Assembly (NCBI RefSeq): GCF_003129465.1
Contig: NZ_QFFF01000001.1
Coordinates: 2,589,501 to 2,653,500, forward strand
Direction: 5' to 3'
From: Sphingosinicella humi
Lineage (GTDB): Bacteria; Pseudomonadota; Alphaproteobacteria; Sphingomonadales; Sphingomonadaceae
DNA length: 64,000 bases
How positions within the stretch are numbered: position 1 is the first letter of the stretch; every line of letters begins with the position of its first letter. Below are positions 17,945 through 24,921 of this stretch, in pieces. The translations under genes and the position numbers were made by a program. Below the pieces are notes generated by a model that worked only from the letters and a program-made list of their open reading frames with translations, searched no databases and was not told where the DNA came from.

Positions 17945-18247
17945 TTATCGTGGGGTCGATACCACGGCGGCCAGTTCGGACGCGCTGATCTCGCCGTTGC
18001 CGTCGGAGTCCGCCTGAGTGAAGGCGGCCGACGCGGGCTCGGCACTCGCACCCTGCGCGCTCGCCCAGGCCGAGAATTCAGCCTGATTGAGGCTTCCATT
18101 CCCGTCAGCGTCGAAGGATGCGAAGTCGCCTCCTGCGGGTGGCGCCCCCGCCTGGTCCGCGGGCGGCTCGGACGGCTGCTGCATGGTTGCGGCCGCCGCC
18201 GGGGCCGCCAGGGCCAGAATGGCGGCAAAGAACATAGTGCGGTGCAT
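17945..18247 (-). CDS. Periplasmic EF-hand calcium-binding protein
   Basis: A 100-residue protein with a signal peptide (cleavage after AAAAT, near residue 20) and a Pro/Ala-rich linker. Two EF-hand loops follow: DADGNGSLNQAEF and DSDGNGEISASEL. Each has Asp at positions 1, 3 and 5 and Glu at 12, so both should bind Ca2+. Paired EF-hands in small exported proteins are common in sphingomonads and may buffer calcium or sense it in the periplasm. No partner gene is evident; the next genes (K+ channel, surE) are on the same strand but 175 bases away. Confidence 0.9.
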   Translation of the reverse strand: MHRTMFFAAILALAAPAAAATMQQPSEPPADQAGAPPAGGDFASFDADGNGSLNQAEFSAWASAQGASAEPASAAFTQADSDGNGEISASELAAVVSTPR

Positions 18248-18422
18248 GTCGTGCTCCGTGACTTGCGAGGATCAGAAAGGTGGATCGGCAGGGCCCCGCG
18301 CTCCCCGCCGACATGCCAACCTCTCCTGACCAGTTCCCGTTCCCGATCTGTTTTCGGCTCATCGTGCGAAACGATCATCAATGGCGTGAGCCGTTTTGCC
18401 CGGATGACCGCTCGACCGGAAT

Positions 18423-19469
18423 TCAGCGTGGTTCCGCCTCGTTCAATGCGGTCGGCACGATCTCGACGATGACGTCGCCGGGGATGAGCATGTTTGATTC
18501 CGGCTCCCAGAAGCCATGGGGCTTGCCGTCGCGGTAGAGGCGGACGCCAATGCCCCGGGCGGCGTCGGCGAGCGATTTGCCGTGATCCTCCGGCCCCACC
18601 ATCCGCTCGGCGAGCTGGACGCGGCCGCTCGTGGAAGCGAGGTCGGCGAGATAGTCGCTGATATGCTCGCCATGGGTGGAGCCGGCGAGGAGAAGGCCGG
18701 CGAAGCTTACCGGGTTGATCACGGTGGTGGCGCCGGCCTGGCGAGCGAGCAGCTCATTGTCGGCGTTGCGTACGGCGACGCTGATCGGGATGCGGGGCGC
18801 GAGGTGGCGGGCGGTGAGGGTGATGAGGATCGAGGTGTCGTCGCTTCCGGCGGAGATGATCATCGCCCGGGCGCGATCGATGCGCACCGCCTGAAGTGTC
18901 TTGTCGCGAGTGGCGTCGGCCTGCATCACCGCGCAGCCTTGCGATCGGGCGCGCTCCAGCGCGCCCCCGTCGGCGTCGATCACCACCAGGCAGGAAGGAT
19001 CGGTCTTGCGGGCGATGAGCTCGTCCACCGCCTGGCTGCCGCTGGTACCGTAGCCCGCGACGATGATGTGGTCCTGGAGATTCCGCTGAATGATCGCCAT
19101 GCGCCATCTATCCCATGTGCGTCTGAAAACGAAGCTGTAGGCCGTGCCGAGGAAGATCAGCACCGCGAAGATACGGATCGGGGTCACGATGAGGGCGTCG
19201 AACAGGCGCGCCTGGTCGCTCACCGGGGCGATGTCGCCATAGCCGGTGGTGGTGACGCTGATCATCGTGAAATAGACGACGTCGAGAAAGCTGACATGGC
19301 CGTCGAAATTGTCGCGCAGGCCGTCGCGCTCGAACCAGTGCACCGCGACGGCGACGGCGAGCAGAGCGACCACGAATAGCGCCCGCCAGGTGATCTGAAC
19401 CCAGACGGGAAGGCGGCCCTTGCGCTGCAGGGTGGTGTAATCCGGACCCCTGCGGCGGCGGCGGGCCAT
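18423..19469 (-). CDS. Two-helix potassium channel with RCK/TrkA-N domain
   Basis: A 348-residue ion channel subunit. Two membrane helices (about residues 27-46 and 91-115) flank the pore loop, whose filter is TTTGYGD (residues 73-79), the canonical K+ selectivity sequence. A Rossmann-type RCK domain starts at HIIVAGYGTSGSQAVDEL (about 134-151). A TrkA-C-like ligand domain occupies roughly 265-340. Such channels are MthK- or Kch-like and are gated by nucleotides or ions bound to the RCK ring. The ATG overlaps the last base of surE, so the two are probably cotranscribed. Confidence 0.93.
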   Translation of the reverse strand: MARRRRRGPDYTTLQRKGRLPVWVQITWRALFVVALLAVAVAVHWFERDGLRDNFDGHVSFLDVVYFTMISVTTTGYGDIAPVSDQARLFDALIVTPIRIFAVLIFLGTAYSFVFRRTWDRWRMAIIQRNLQDHIIVAGYGTSGSQAVDELIARKTDPSCLVVIDADGGALERARSQGCAVMQADATRDKTLQAVRIDRARAMIISAGSDDTSILITLTARHLAPRIPISVAVRNADNELLARQAGATTVINPVSFAGLLLAGSTHGEHISDYLADLASTSGRVQLAERMVGPEDHGKSLADAARGIGVRLYRDGKPHGFWEPESNMLIPGDVIVEIVPTALNEAEPR

Positions 19470-20233
19470 CAGGGATAAAGCTCGGCGAGGCGGCCGAGCG
19501 ACGGCCCGTGGGTGAGGTCGAGATGCAGCGGAGTCACGGCGACGTAACCGTCGGCGACCGCCTCAAGGTCCGTGGAATGGCTCGGCGTCTCGATCATCGG
19601 GCCGAGGCCGAACCAGAAATAATCGAAGCCGCGCGTGTCGGTACGCTGCACGATGCGCAGGCGGCCGTAGTCGCGAAGGCCCTGCTGGGTGACGCGAATC
19701 CCCTTGACCTCGCTCGGGGTGAGGGCGGGGAAGTTGACGTTGACGAGGGTCCGCGGCGCCATCGGCGTGGCAATGAGCGGGCGCAGCACCTCGTCGGCCC
19801 AGGCCTCGGCGGCGGCGAAGGGAACGGTGTCGCCCATGCCTTCCTTGGCATAGGCCTGGCTAAGCGCGATCGACGGAATGCCGGCAAGCGCGCCCTCCAT
19901 GGCGGCGGACACGGTGCCCGAATAGGTGACATCTTCGCCGAGATTGGCGCCGCGATTGACGCCGGAGAGGATGAGGTCGGGCGGGTCATCCTTCATGACG
20001 TGGGCGATCGCCATCATCACGGAGTCGGTGGGGGTGCCGGTGACGCAGAAGCGGCGCTCGCCGAGCTTCCTCAGCCGCACCGGAAAGGTGAGGGTGAGCG
20101 AATGGCCGGCGCCCGACTGCTCCTCGGTCGGGGCGACGATCCAGATGTCGTCGGAGAACTCCCGGGCGATCCGCTCCAGCACCTTGAGGCCCGTCGCGTT
20201 CACGCCGTCGTCGTTGGTGAGGAGGATGCGCAT
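19469..20233 (-). CDS. surE: 5'/3'-nucleotidase SurE
   Basis: SurE is a divalent-metal nucleotidase and exopolyphosphatase linked to survival in stationary phase. The 254-residue protein has the N-terminal LLTNDDGV (Asp8, Asp9) and the metal-ligand Ser40 in EEQSGAGHS. LSGVNRGANLGEDVTYSGTV is the strongest signature. In many proteobacteria surE is followed by pcm, but here it is followed, with a one-base overlap, by a potassium channel gene. Cytosolic. Confidence 0.96.
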   Translation of the reverse strand: MRILLTNDDGVNATGLKVLERIAREFSDDIWIVAPTEEQSGAGHSLTLTFPVRLRKLGERRFCVTGTPTDSVMMAIAHVMKDDPPDLILSGVNRGANLGEDVTYSGTVSAAMEGALAGIPSIALSQAYAKEGMGDTVPFAAAEAWADEVLRPLIATPMAPRTLVNVNFPALTPSEVKGIRVTQQGLRDYGRLRIVQRTDTRGFDYFWFGLGPMIETPSHSTDLEAVADGYVAVTPLHLDLTHGPSLGRLAELYP

Positions 20234-20334
20234 CGCCGCCTAGCTATGCGTTGGAACGGGGGCGAAGCAAGCCTTGCGGCGGCAACTATCGCCGCATTTG
20301 CGGCGTTGACCGGGAAAAATCAGAGGAGATTGAC

Positions 20335-20775
20335 ATGCGAGTTCCGCACAACAGCTTCATCGTCGTCGCGGACGGCGAAAAGATGCTCTTTTTCCGCAAC
20401 GATGGAGACGCCGACTATCCCAAGCTGGAAGTGGAACGCAAAAGACAAAGCGAAAATCCCCCCAATCGCGACATCAAGACCGACAGCCCGGGCCGCGCTT
20501 TTGCCAGCATCGGCAACGGCCGAAGCGCCATGGCGGAGGCGGATTTCCATCAGATCGAGGAGGACCGCTTCGCCGCCGAGACCGCCGAGCTGTTGCGCAA
20601 GCGGGCACTCCAGAACGACTTCGAATCGCTGATCGTGGTCGCCCCGCCCCGCACTCTGGGCGAGCTTCGCAAACATTATCACAAGGAAGTCGAGAAGCGG
20701 CTCGCGGGCGAAATCGCCAAGGATCTGACCGGCCATCCGGTCTCGGAGATTGAAAAAATCCTCAGTGCCGAATAG
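20335..20775 (+). CDS. Host-attachment family protein (baeRF-like fold)
   Basis: A 146-residue cytosolic protein. The opening VPHNSFIVVADGEKMLFFRN matches the family annotated as required for attachment to host cells. This fold is related to archaeal and bacterial release-factor-like (baeRF) domains. The helix LGELRKHYHKEVEKRLAGEIAKDLTGHP is also typical. The start is the ATG with an AGAGGAGA ribosome site; an upstream in-frame codon would add a non-conserved stretch. The actual biochemical role is unknown; the attachment phenotype comes from plant-associated relatives. Confidence 0.82.
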   Translation: MRVPHNSFIVVADGEKMLFFRNDGDADYPKLEVERKRQSENPPNRDIKTDSPGRAFASIGNGRSAMAEADFHQIEEDRFAAETAELLRKRALQNDFESLIVVAPPRTLGELRKHYHKEVEKRLAGEIAKDLTGHPVSEIEKILSAE

Positions 20776-20841
20776 CGTGCCTCTCCGTGGCCGCTGGAGC
20801 GGCGACGCTCCCCCGCTTTTTGGTGAGACGGTTTTCGTTCA

Positions 20842-20856
20842 TTAACAATATGTTAT
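20842..20856. promoter_or_regulatory. CtrA-like site ahead of the repeat-containing exported protein
   Basis: TTAA, seven bases, TTAT: one mismatch to the CtrA box TTAA-N7-TTAA, ending 30 bases before the ATG at 20887. The TTAT half (TTATAG) could equally be a -10 element. Confidence 0.3.
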
Positions 20857-20886
20857 AGCGGGGCAGGCACAATTTCAGGAGAGACC

Positions 20887-21486
20887 ATGACCTTTCGCAA
20901 GACCATTCTCGTTTCCGCCGCACTGCTGGCGTCGGCTGCGCTCCAGCCGGCCTTCGCCCAGGCGACCTTCTCCACCGGCGCCAATGTGAGCGACACCGCC
21001 GGCGGTGCCGTCGGCACGATCACCAGCGTCGAGGGCGACTATGTCGTGCTCAAGACGGACAAGCATGAGGTCCGCCTGCCCAAATCCTCTTTCACCGCAG
21101 TGGACGACGGCTTCATCATGGCGATGACGCAGGCCCAGGTGAACGCCGCGGTCGAGCAGAGCCTGGCCAAGGCCGACAGCCTCGTCACCGTCGGCGCCAT
21201 GGTGCGCGACACCAGCGGCGACTTCGTCGGCTCGATCCAGAAGGTCGAGGGTGAGCTCGCGACGCTGCGGCTTTCCAGCGGCAGCCTGGTCGCGCTTCCC
21301 GTCTCCGCCTTCGGCCCCGGTGCCAGCGGCCCGGTCGTCGGCATGAGCGCGGCCGAGCTCGAAGCGGCCGGTGCCGCCAGCGCCGCCGCGGCTACGCCGG
21401 CGGCCGACGCGACGGCCGAGGCGACCGCGGATGCGACCGCCGGCGCCGAGACCGCCGCTGCGGTGACCACGGACGCAACTGAATAA
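20887..21486 (+). CDS. Exported protein with two internal beta repeats and an Ala/Thr tail
   Basis: A 199-residue protein with a signal peptide (cleavage after AFAQ, residue 25). Two copies of a roughly 60-residue unit follow. The first begins GANVSDTAGGAVGTITSVEGDYV and the second GAMVRDTSGDFVGSIQKVEGEL. Each reads like a PRC-barrel-type beta domain. The C-terminus (from about 155) is low-complexity Ala, Thr, Asp and Glu. Function unknown; similar proteins in sphingomonads are periplasmic. A good ribosome site (AGGAGAG) precedes the start. A strong terminator follows 22 bases after the stop. Confidence 0.8.
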   Translation: MTFRKTILVSAALLASAALQPAFAQATFSTGANVSDTAGGAVGTITSVEGDYVVLKTDKHEVRLPKSSFTAVDDGFIMAMTQAQVNAAVEQSLAKADSLVTVGAMVRDTSGDFVGSIQKVEGELATLRLSSGSLVALPVSAFGPGASGPVVGMSAAELEAAGAASAAAATPAADATAEATADATAGAETAAAVTTDATE

Positions 21487-21507
21487 GTTCATTCGTTCGT
21501 AACGGGT

Positions 21508-21541
21508 GAAGGCCGCGCCTGAAGGGTCGGGCGCGGCCTTC
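21508..21541 (+). terminator. Rho-independent terminator
   Basis: A 12-base-pair stem, GAAGGCCGCGCC with GGCGCGGCCTTC, with a ten-base loop, followed by TTCC. It separates the gene ending at 21486 from the convergent Ser/Thr-rich gene and may act on both strands. Confidence 0.8.
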
Positions 21542-21565
21542 TTCCTGTCCGGCTCCCCCAGGTTC

Positions 21566-22468
21566 TCAGTCTGCGGAGCGACCGAGCCTTTTCCGCGCGA
21601 CCAGGGCAGCCGCTGCGGCGCCGAACAGGATAATGATAGGCGGCGCCGGCACCGGCGTTCCGCCGCTTGAGCTGCTCGTCGAGCCGCCGCTGGACGTGGA
21701 CGAGCTGGTGCTGCTGGACGTCGAGGAGCTCGTGCTGCTGGAGGAGCTGGTGCTGCTCGAGGTCGACGAGCTTGTGCTGCTCGATGTGCTCGTGCTGCCG
21801 CCGAAGCTGCTGGAGCTGGAGCTCGTTGAAACATTGCCGCTCGAACTCGACGTGGAGGTCGAGGAGATGCCGCCTGTCGATGTCGAGGTGGAAGTCGAGC
21901 CTCCGCTGGTGCTGGTTGAGCCGCCGCTGGTGCTGGTCGAACCGCCACTGGTGCTGGTCGAACCGCCACTGGTGCTGGATGTGGACGAGACGGCGCCGCT
22001 AGAGGTGGAGCTGCCGCCGGTCGATGTGCTGGTCGAGGCGGTGAAGATGGTGTTGCCGCTGCTGCCGCCGGAGAAAAAGCCGCCGCTGAAGAAGCCGGGC
22101 CCGAAGCCGCTGCCGATCGCGCCGCCGCCGATCACGACCGGCACCGCGCCGCCTCCTATCGCAGGAACGACCACCGGCGGAGGCGGCGGTGCCGGATAGG
22201 GAAGGGGCGGGGGCGGGTAGGTGATCGTGCGCGTCGTCACCGTCGTCGCCGGCGCGACCTTGCACTCGGCGGGCTTCACCGCCTTCGTCAGCTTCGTCCG
22301 CTTGACCCTCATGGGACGGTCGGCGCGCTTGATCGTGCTCGCCTTCGCCTGCTTGACCAGGACCGGCCGTTCCGGCGGGTTCGCAGAAACGTGCACTGCG
22401 CCGCCGCCGATGATCGCTCCGCCGCAGGTGCAAGCGGCCAGTTTCGCCAAGGCCATTCTTACAGACAT
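21566..22468 (-). CDS. Ser/Thr/Gly-rich surface protein with a CTERM-like tail
   Basis: A 300-residue protein in four blocks. An exported N-terminus comes first (MSVRMALAKLAACTCGGAI). A basic segment with Lys and Arg follows (about 35-75). Next is a Pro/Gly hinge (YPPPPLPYPAPPPPP). A long region of about 130 residues (roughly 140-270) is made almost only of Ser, Thr and Gly. It ends VPAPPIIILFGAAAAALVARKR: a Pro motif, a hydrophobic helix and a basic tail. That tail resembles PEP-CTERM sorting signals, but the motif is V-P-A-P-P, not P-E-P. Such Ser/Thr regions are likely glycosylated. The tract is encoded partly by 21-base tandem repeats, so length may vary. Confidence 0.75.
   Translation of the reverse strand: MSVRMALAKLAACTCGGAIIGGGAVHVSANPPERPVLVKQAKASTIKRADRPMRVKRTKLTKAVKPAECKVAPATTVTTRTITYPPPPLPYPAPPPPPVVVPAIGGGAVPVVIGGGAIGSGFGPGFFSGGFFSGGSSGNTIFTASTSTSTGGSSTSSGAVSSTSSTSGGSTSTSGGSTSTSGGSTSTSGGSTSTSTSTGGISSTSTSSSSGNVSTSSSSSSFGGSTSTSSSTSSSTSSSTSSSSSTSSSTSSSTSSSTSSGGSTSSSSGGTPVPAPPIIILFGAAAAALVARKRLGRSAD
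21897..21980. repeat. Four tandem 21-base repeats
   Basis: Units at 21897, 21918, 21939 and 21960 differ by only a few bases. On the minus strand each encodes one seven-residue Ser/Thr/Gly unit of the surface protein. Because the unit is a multiple of three, slippage would change protein length without a frameshift. Confidence 0.85.
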
Positions 22469-22961
22469 GACATCTACCCTGTTCTAGGCTCTCGCGGCTG
22501 ACGGATAGTTGACCCCGATGATCCGGCGCTGCGTCGAGCTATGCTTCAGAGATGCCCAATGGTCGTTTCAGTGCAAGTTCGTTAACCACATCTTGCCCTC
22601 TGAAGCAGGGGTAAACGGCTATTCGGAACGGTTTCGTCCCAATAGAAGACATTGTGCAGACAGCCGTGAACAAGCTGCGCGCCCTACATTCATGCTGATC
22701 TTCGCGCCGGCGGCTTTGAGTCGCTCGTGATTCGCCGATTCGTGCGTGTAGCGACGGCCTCCCCGCGGGGGGAGGCAAAAAGGTCACGCTTCCAGCGTAA
22801 AATCGCCTCCATTTTCAATCGACTTTTGAGTGACTTGTCCTTCACGCGTCGCAAAGCTATAGGCGCGCTGGGGCAGGTGCCGAACAATCGCGAAATGCGG
22901 GCGGCACCAGGGTTGCGGACCGGCCTTTCGCGCCGGGCCGCCCGACGAGTGGAGGGGTTTT
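22469..22961. other. Intergenic region ahead of dksA
   Basis: About 490 bases with no gene I can support. It contains a GC-rich hairpin at about 22757-22776 that lacks a downstream T run, and a promoter-like pair near 22835-22862. A long leader for dksA is possible. Confidence 0.55.
22835..22862 (+). promoter_or_regulatory. Candidate sigma-70 promoter of dksA
   Basis: TTGTCC, 16 bases, CTATAG, close to the alphaproteobacterial consensus CTTGAC/CTATAT. It lies 100 bases upstream of the dksA start codon. Confidence 0.4.
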
Positions 22962-23423
22962 ATGGCTACGGCTCTCAGTGACGTTTACGAATCAGGTTTC
23001 AGTCCGGCGATGGTGCCGCTCGACGACGGCTACCGGCCGAGCCCCCATGAAGAGTTCATGAACCCGCTCCAGCTGGCGTATTTCCGCAAGAAGCTGCTCG
23101 ACTGGAAAGAAGCGATCATCCAGGAATCGCGGGACACGATGGCGCAGCTGAAGAGCGGCCCGATCCGCGAGGCCGACATCACCGATCGCGCGTCGAGCGA
23201 AACCGACTGGGGCATCGAGCTTCGCACCCGTGACCGGCAGCGCAAGCTGATCGCCAAGATCGACGCCGCGCTGCGCCGAATCGACGAGGGCGAATATGGC
23301 TTCTGCGAAGTGACCGGGGAGCCGATCTCGCTGGCCCGGCTCGAGGCCCGTCCCGTCGCAACCATGACGGTCGAGGCCCAGGAGCGGCACGAGCGGCAGG
23401 AACGCGTCTCGCGCGACGACTGA
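22962..23423 (+). CDS. dksA: RNA polymerase-binding transcription factor DksA
   Basis: DksA works with ppGpp in the RNA polymerase secondary channel to retune rRNA and amino-acid promoters. The 153-residue protein has the coiled-coil arm (about residues 33-100) with the two acidic tip residues in READITDRASSETD. The C-terminal zinc-finger fold reads GFCEVTGEPISLARLEARPVATMTVEAQE. Only one of the four usual cysteines remains, so the finger is probably stabilised without zinc, as in other alphaproteobacterial DksA proteins. The gene has a long leader with a promoter-like pair 100 bases upstream. Confidence 0.94.
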   Translation: MATALSDVYESGFSPAMVPLDDGYRPSPHEEFMNPLQLAYFRKKLLDWKEAIIQESRDTMAQLKSGPIREADITDRASSETDWGIELRTRDRQRKLIAKIDAALRRIDEGEYGFCEVTGEPISLARLEARPVATMTVEAQERHERQERVSRDD

Positions 23424-23498
23424 CGTCGTTAACCCGATTTCGACCATTGGAGGCTAGGTTCGCTGCGCCGCCGCAGAGCGGCTCCGGAGAGCCTGCCC

Positions 23499-23840
23499 GT
23501 GATCGAAACCAAGATAGTTTCCGATAAAGCTGCCCCGACTCGGCGGACGTCGCCGCGCGACAGCCTGTTTCTATCCGCGACCATCCGCAGGCCAGAGGAT
23601 ACCGCAGAGCCGGTGCCGGTGCGGGTCCGCAATCTCTCGGCGATCGGCGTCATGGCCGACTTCAATGACGTAGCGTCGCCGGGCGAGGTAGTGGTCGTTA
23701 CCGTGCGCGGTATCGGCTCGGTAGCGGGGAAGGTGGCGTGGATTAAGAGGGGGAGGATCGGGATCAACTTCGACGTCGAAATCGATCCTTTGAAGGCTCG
23801 CAGGCCGGTTGTGAGGCGGGCGCCGCAGCGCCCGCTCTGA
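23499..23840 (+). CDS. PilZ-domain protein
   Basis: A 113-residue single-domain PilZ protein. The c-di-GMP motif parts are RRTSPR (RxxxR-like, residues 15-20) and NLSAIGVM ([D/N]xSxxG, about residues 45-52). Both binding elements are present, so c-di-GMP binding is plausible. The start is a GTG. Single-domain PilZ proteins pass the second-messenger signal to motility or polysaccharide machinery; no target is adjacent. dksA lies 75 bases upstream on the same strand. Confidence 0.85.
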   Translation: MIETKIVSDKAAPTRRTSPRDSLFLSATIRRPEDTAEPVPVRVRNLSAIGVMADFNDVASPGEVVVVTVRGIGSVAGKVAWIKRGRIGINFDVEIDPLKARRPVVRRAPQRPL

Positions 23841-23850
23841 TCGGGTTCGG

Positions 23851-24006
23851 CTAGAGGCCGAGTATAGCTTCCTTGATCTTGAGCTTTTCCTTCTTCAGTC
23901 GGGTAATCGTGGCCATGTCCGGATTGGGTCGCTGATTTTCCTCACTGATACGGGCATCGAGACCAGCATGTTTCAGCTCCAATGCGGACATATGCGCGTT
24001 TTGCAT
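23851..24006 (-). CDS. YdcH family (DUF465) small protein, copy 1
   Basis: A 51-residue protein read on the minus strand. It begins MQNAHMSALELKHAGLDARI and ends with a basic helix, TRLKKEKLKIKEAI. This is the DUF465/YdcH pattern: a short helical hairpin resembling a coiled-coil anti-sigma or SlyX-type protein. Its function is unknown. An AGGAGA ribosome site precedes the ATG. It is convergent with the PilZ gene and divergent from a second DUF465 gene at 24162. Confidence 0.85.
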   Translation of the reverse strand: MQNAHMSALELKHAGLDARISEENQRPNPDMATITRLKKEKLKIKEAILGL

Positions 24007-24161
24007 TCCCATCTCCTCTGCACGGCTGTTGGTCTGAATTATTAGAACGAAGAAGCGCTCGTCTGTCTCCCCGGATCGGACGGCCGGGCGTCCCTGTTCG
24101 ACGACCCGTTGATCGTCTATCTATAGCGTCTTCACTAAGGTTTGGTAGCCGGAGGACGGCC

Positions 24162-24374
24162 ATGGTGGCGAATGACGTTGGTGAGCTTAACGAAGCATCC
24201 AAGCTGGCTCAGTTGAGGATGGAACACCGCGATCTCGATGCCGCGATCGAGGCGCTGACCAGCACGCTGGCGGCCGACCAGCTCCAACTCGCGCGATTGA
24301 AACGCCGCAAGCTCCGCCTCAAGGACGAGATCGCGCTGATCGAGGACCATCTCGTCCCCGATATCATCGCCTGA
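24162..24374 (+). CDS. YdcH family (DUF465) small protein, copy 2
   Basis: A 70-residue helical protein of the same family as the divergent gene at 23851-24006. The shared core is MEHRDLDAAIEAL followed by a basic stretch, LARLKRRKLRLKDEIALIE. I chose the ATG at 24162, behind a GGAGGA ribosome site, because longer frames add unrelated arginine-rich text. The two genes are only distantly alike, so this is an old pair, not a recent duplication. Confidence 0.85.
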   Translation: MVANDVGELNEASKLAQLRMEHRDLDAAIEALTSTLAADQLQLARLKRRKLRLKDEIALIEDHLVPDIIA

Positions 24375-24446
24375 TTTTCTGCGAAAAGGAATGACTAACC
24401 CTTTTTCGGCGTTCACCGCGGCGTCCTCCTGTGGCACTGTCGGCGC

Positions 24447-24908
24447 ATGGCCACCGAGCAAGCCCGCAGCCGAATGACCCCGCGGCTCATCGACTCGCTC
24501 TATGTCGAGGCGATGGTGCTCGCCGACGAGGCTCGCGCCTATTTCGACCGCAACGGGCGCGACGATCGGATGGCGTTGGACCCGATCGTCCGAGTCGGCT
24601 TTTCCTGCGAGTCGCTGAAGGTGACGACTCGGCTGATGCACATCATCGCCTGGCTCCTCACCCAACGAGCCGTCGAGGCGGGCGAGTTGACCTCCGCCCA
24701 GGCGCGCAAGCCCACGCGCCGGCTCGGCGAAGCGCCAGAAAGCGATCCGGAGCTGCTGGAACAGCTTCCCGAGGCCGCGCTGCAGCTTATCCAGTCGAGC
24801 CGCGATCTCTATGCCCGCGTGCAGCGGCTCGACGAAGGCGGCGACGAGATGGAGCCTCAGCCCAGCCCGGCTCGTAACCTGCTGCGGCGGCTGGAGCGCT
24901 CGCTCTGA
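24447..24908 (+). CDS. DUF1465 family protein, RcdA-like
   Basis: A 153-residue helical protein of the DUF1465 family, which includes Caulobacter RcdA. RcdA is an adaptor that helps ClpXP degrade the cell-cycle regulator CtrA at the pole. Visible features are SLYVEAMVLADEARAYFD near the N-terminus, a central helix ESLKVTTRLMHIIAWLL, and a polar tail. The family match is good; the role in CtrA turnover is inherited from Caulobacter and untested in this group. It precedes the alcohol dehydrogenase by 13 bases and may share its transcript. Confidence 0.82.
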   Translation: MATEQARSRMTPRLIDSLYVEAMVLADEARAYFDRNGRDDRMALDPIVRVGFSCESLKVTTRLMHIIAWLLTQRAVEAGELTSAQARKPTRRLGEAPESDPELLEQLPEAALQLIQSSRDLYARVQRLDEGGDEMEPQPSPARNLLRRLERSL

Positions 24909-24921
24909 CGCGGCTGCTCTA

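Noticed and set aside
22752-22781. GC-rich hairpin followed by an A run upstream of dksA
   Set aside because: A run, not T run, on the plus strand; on the minus strand the T run precedes the stem. Not a terminator.
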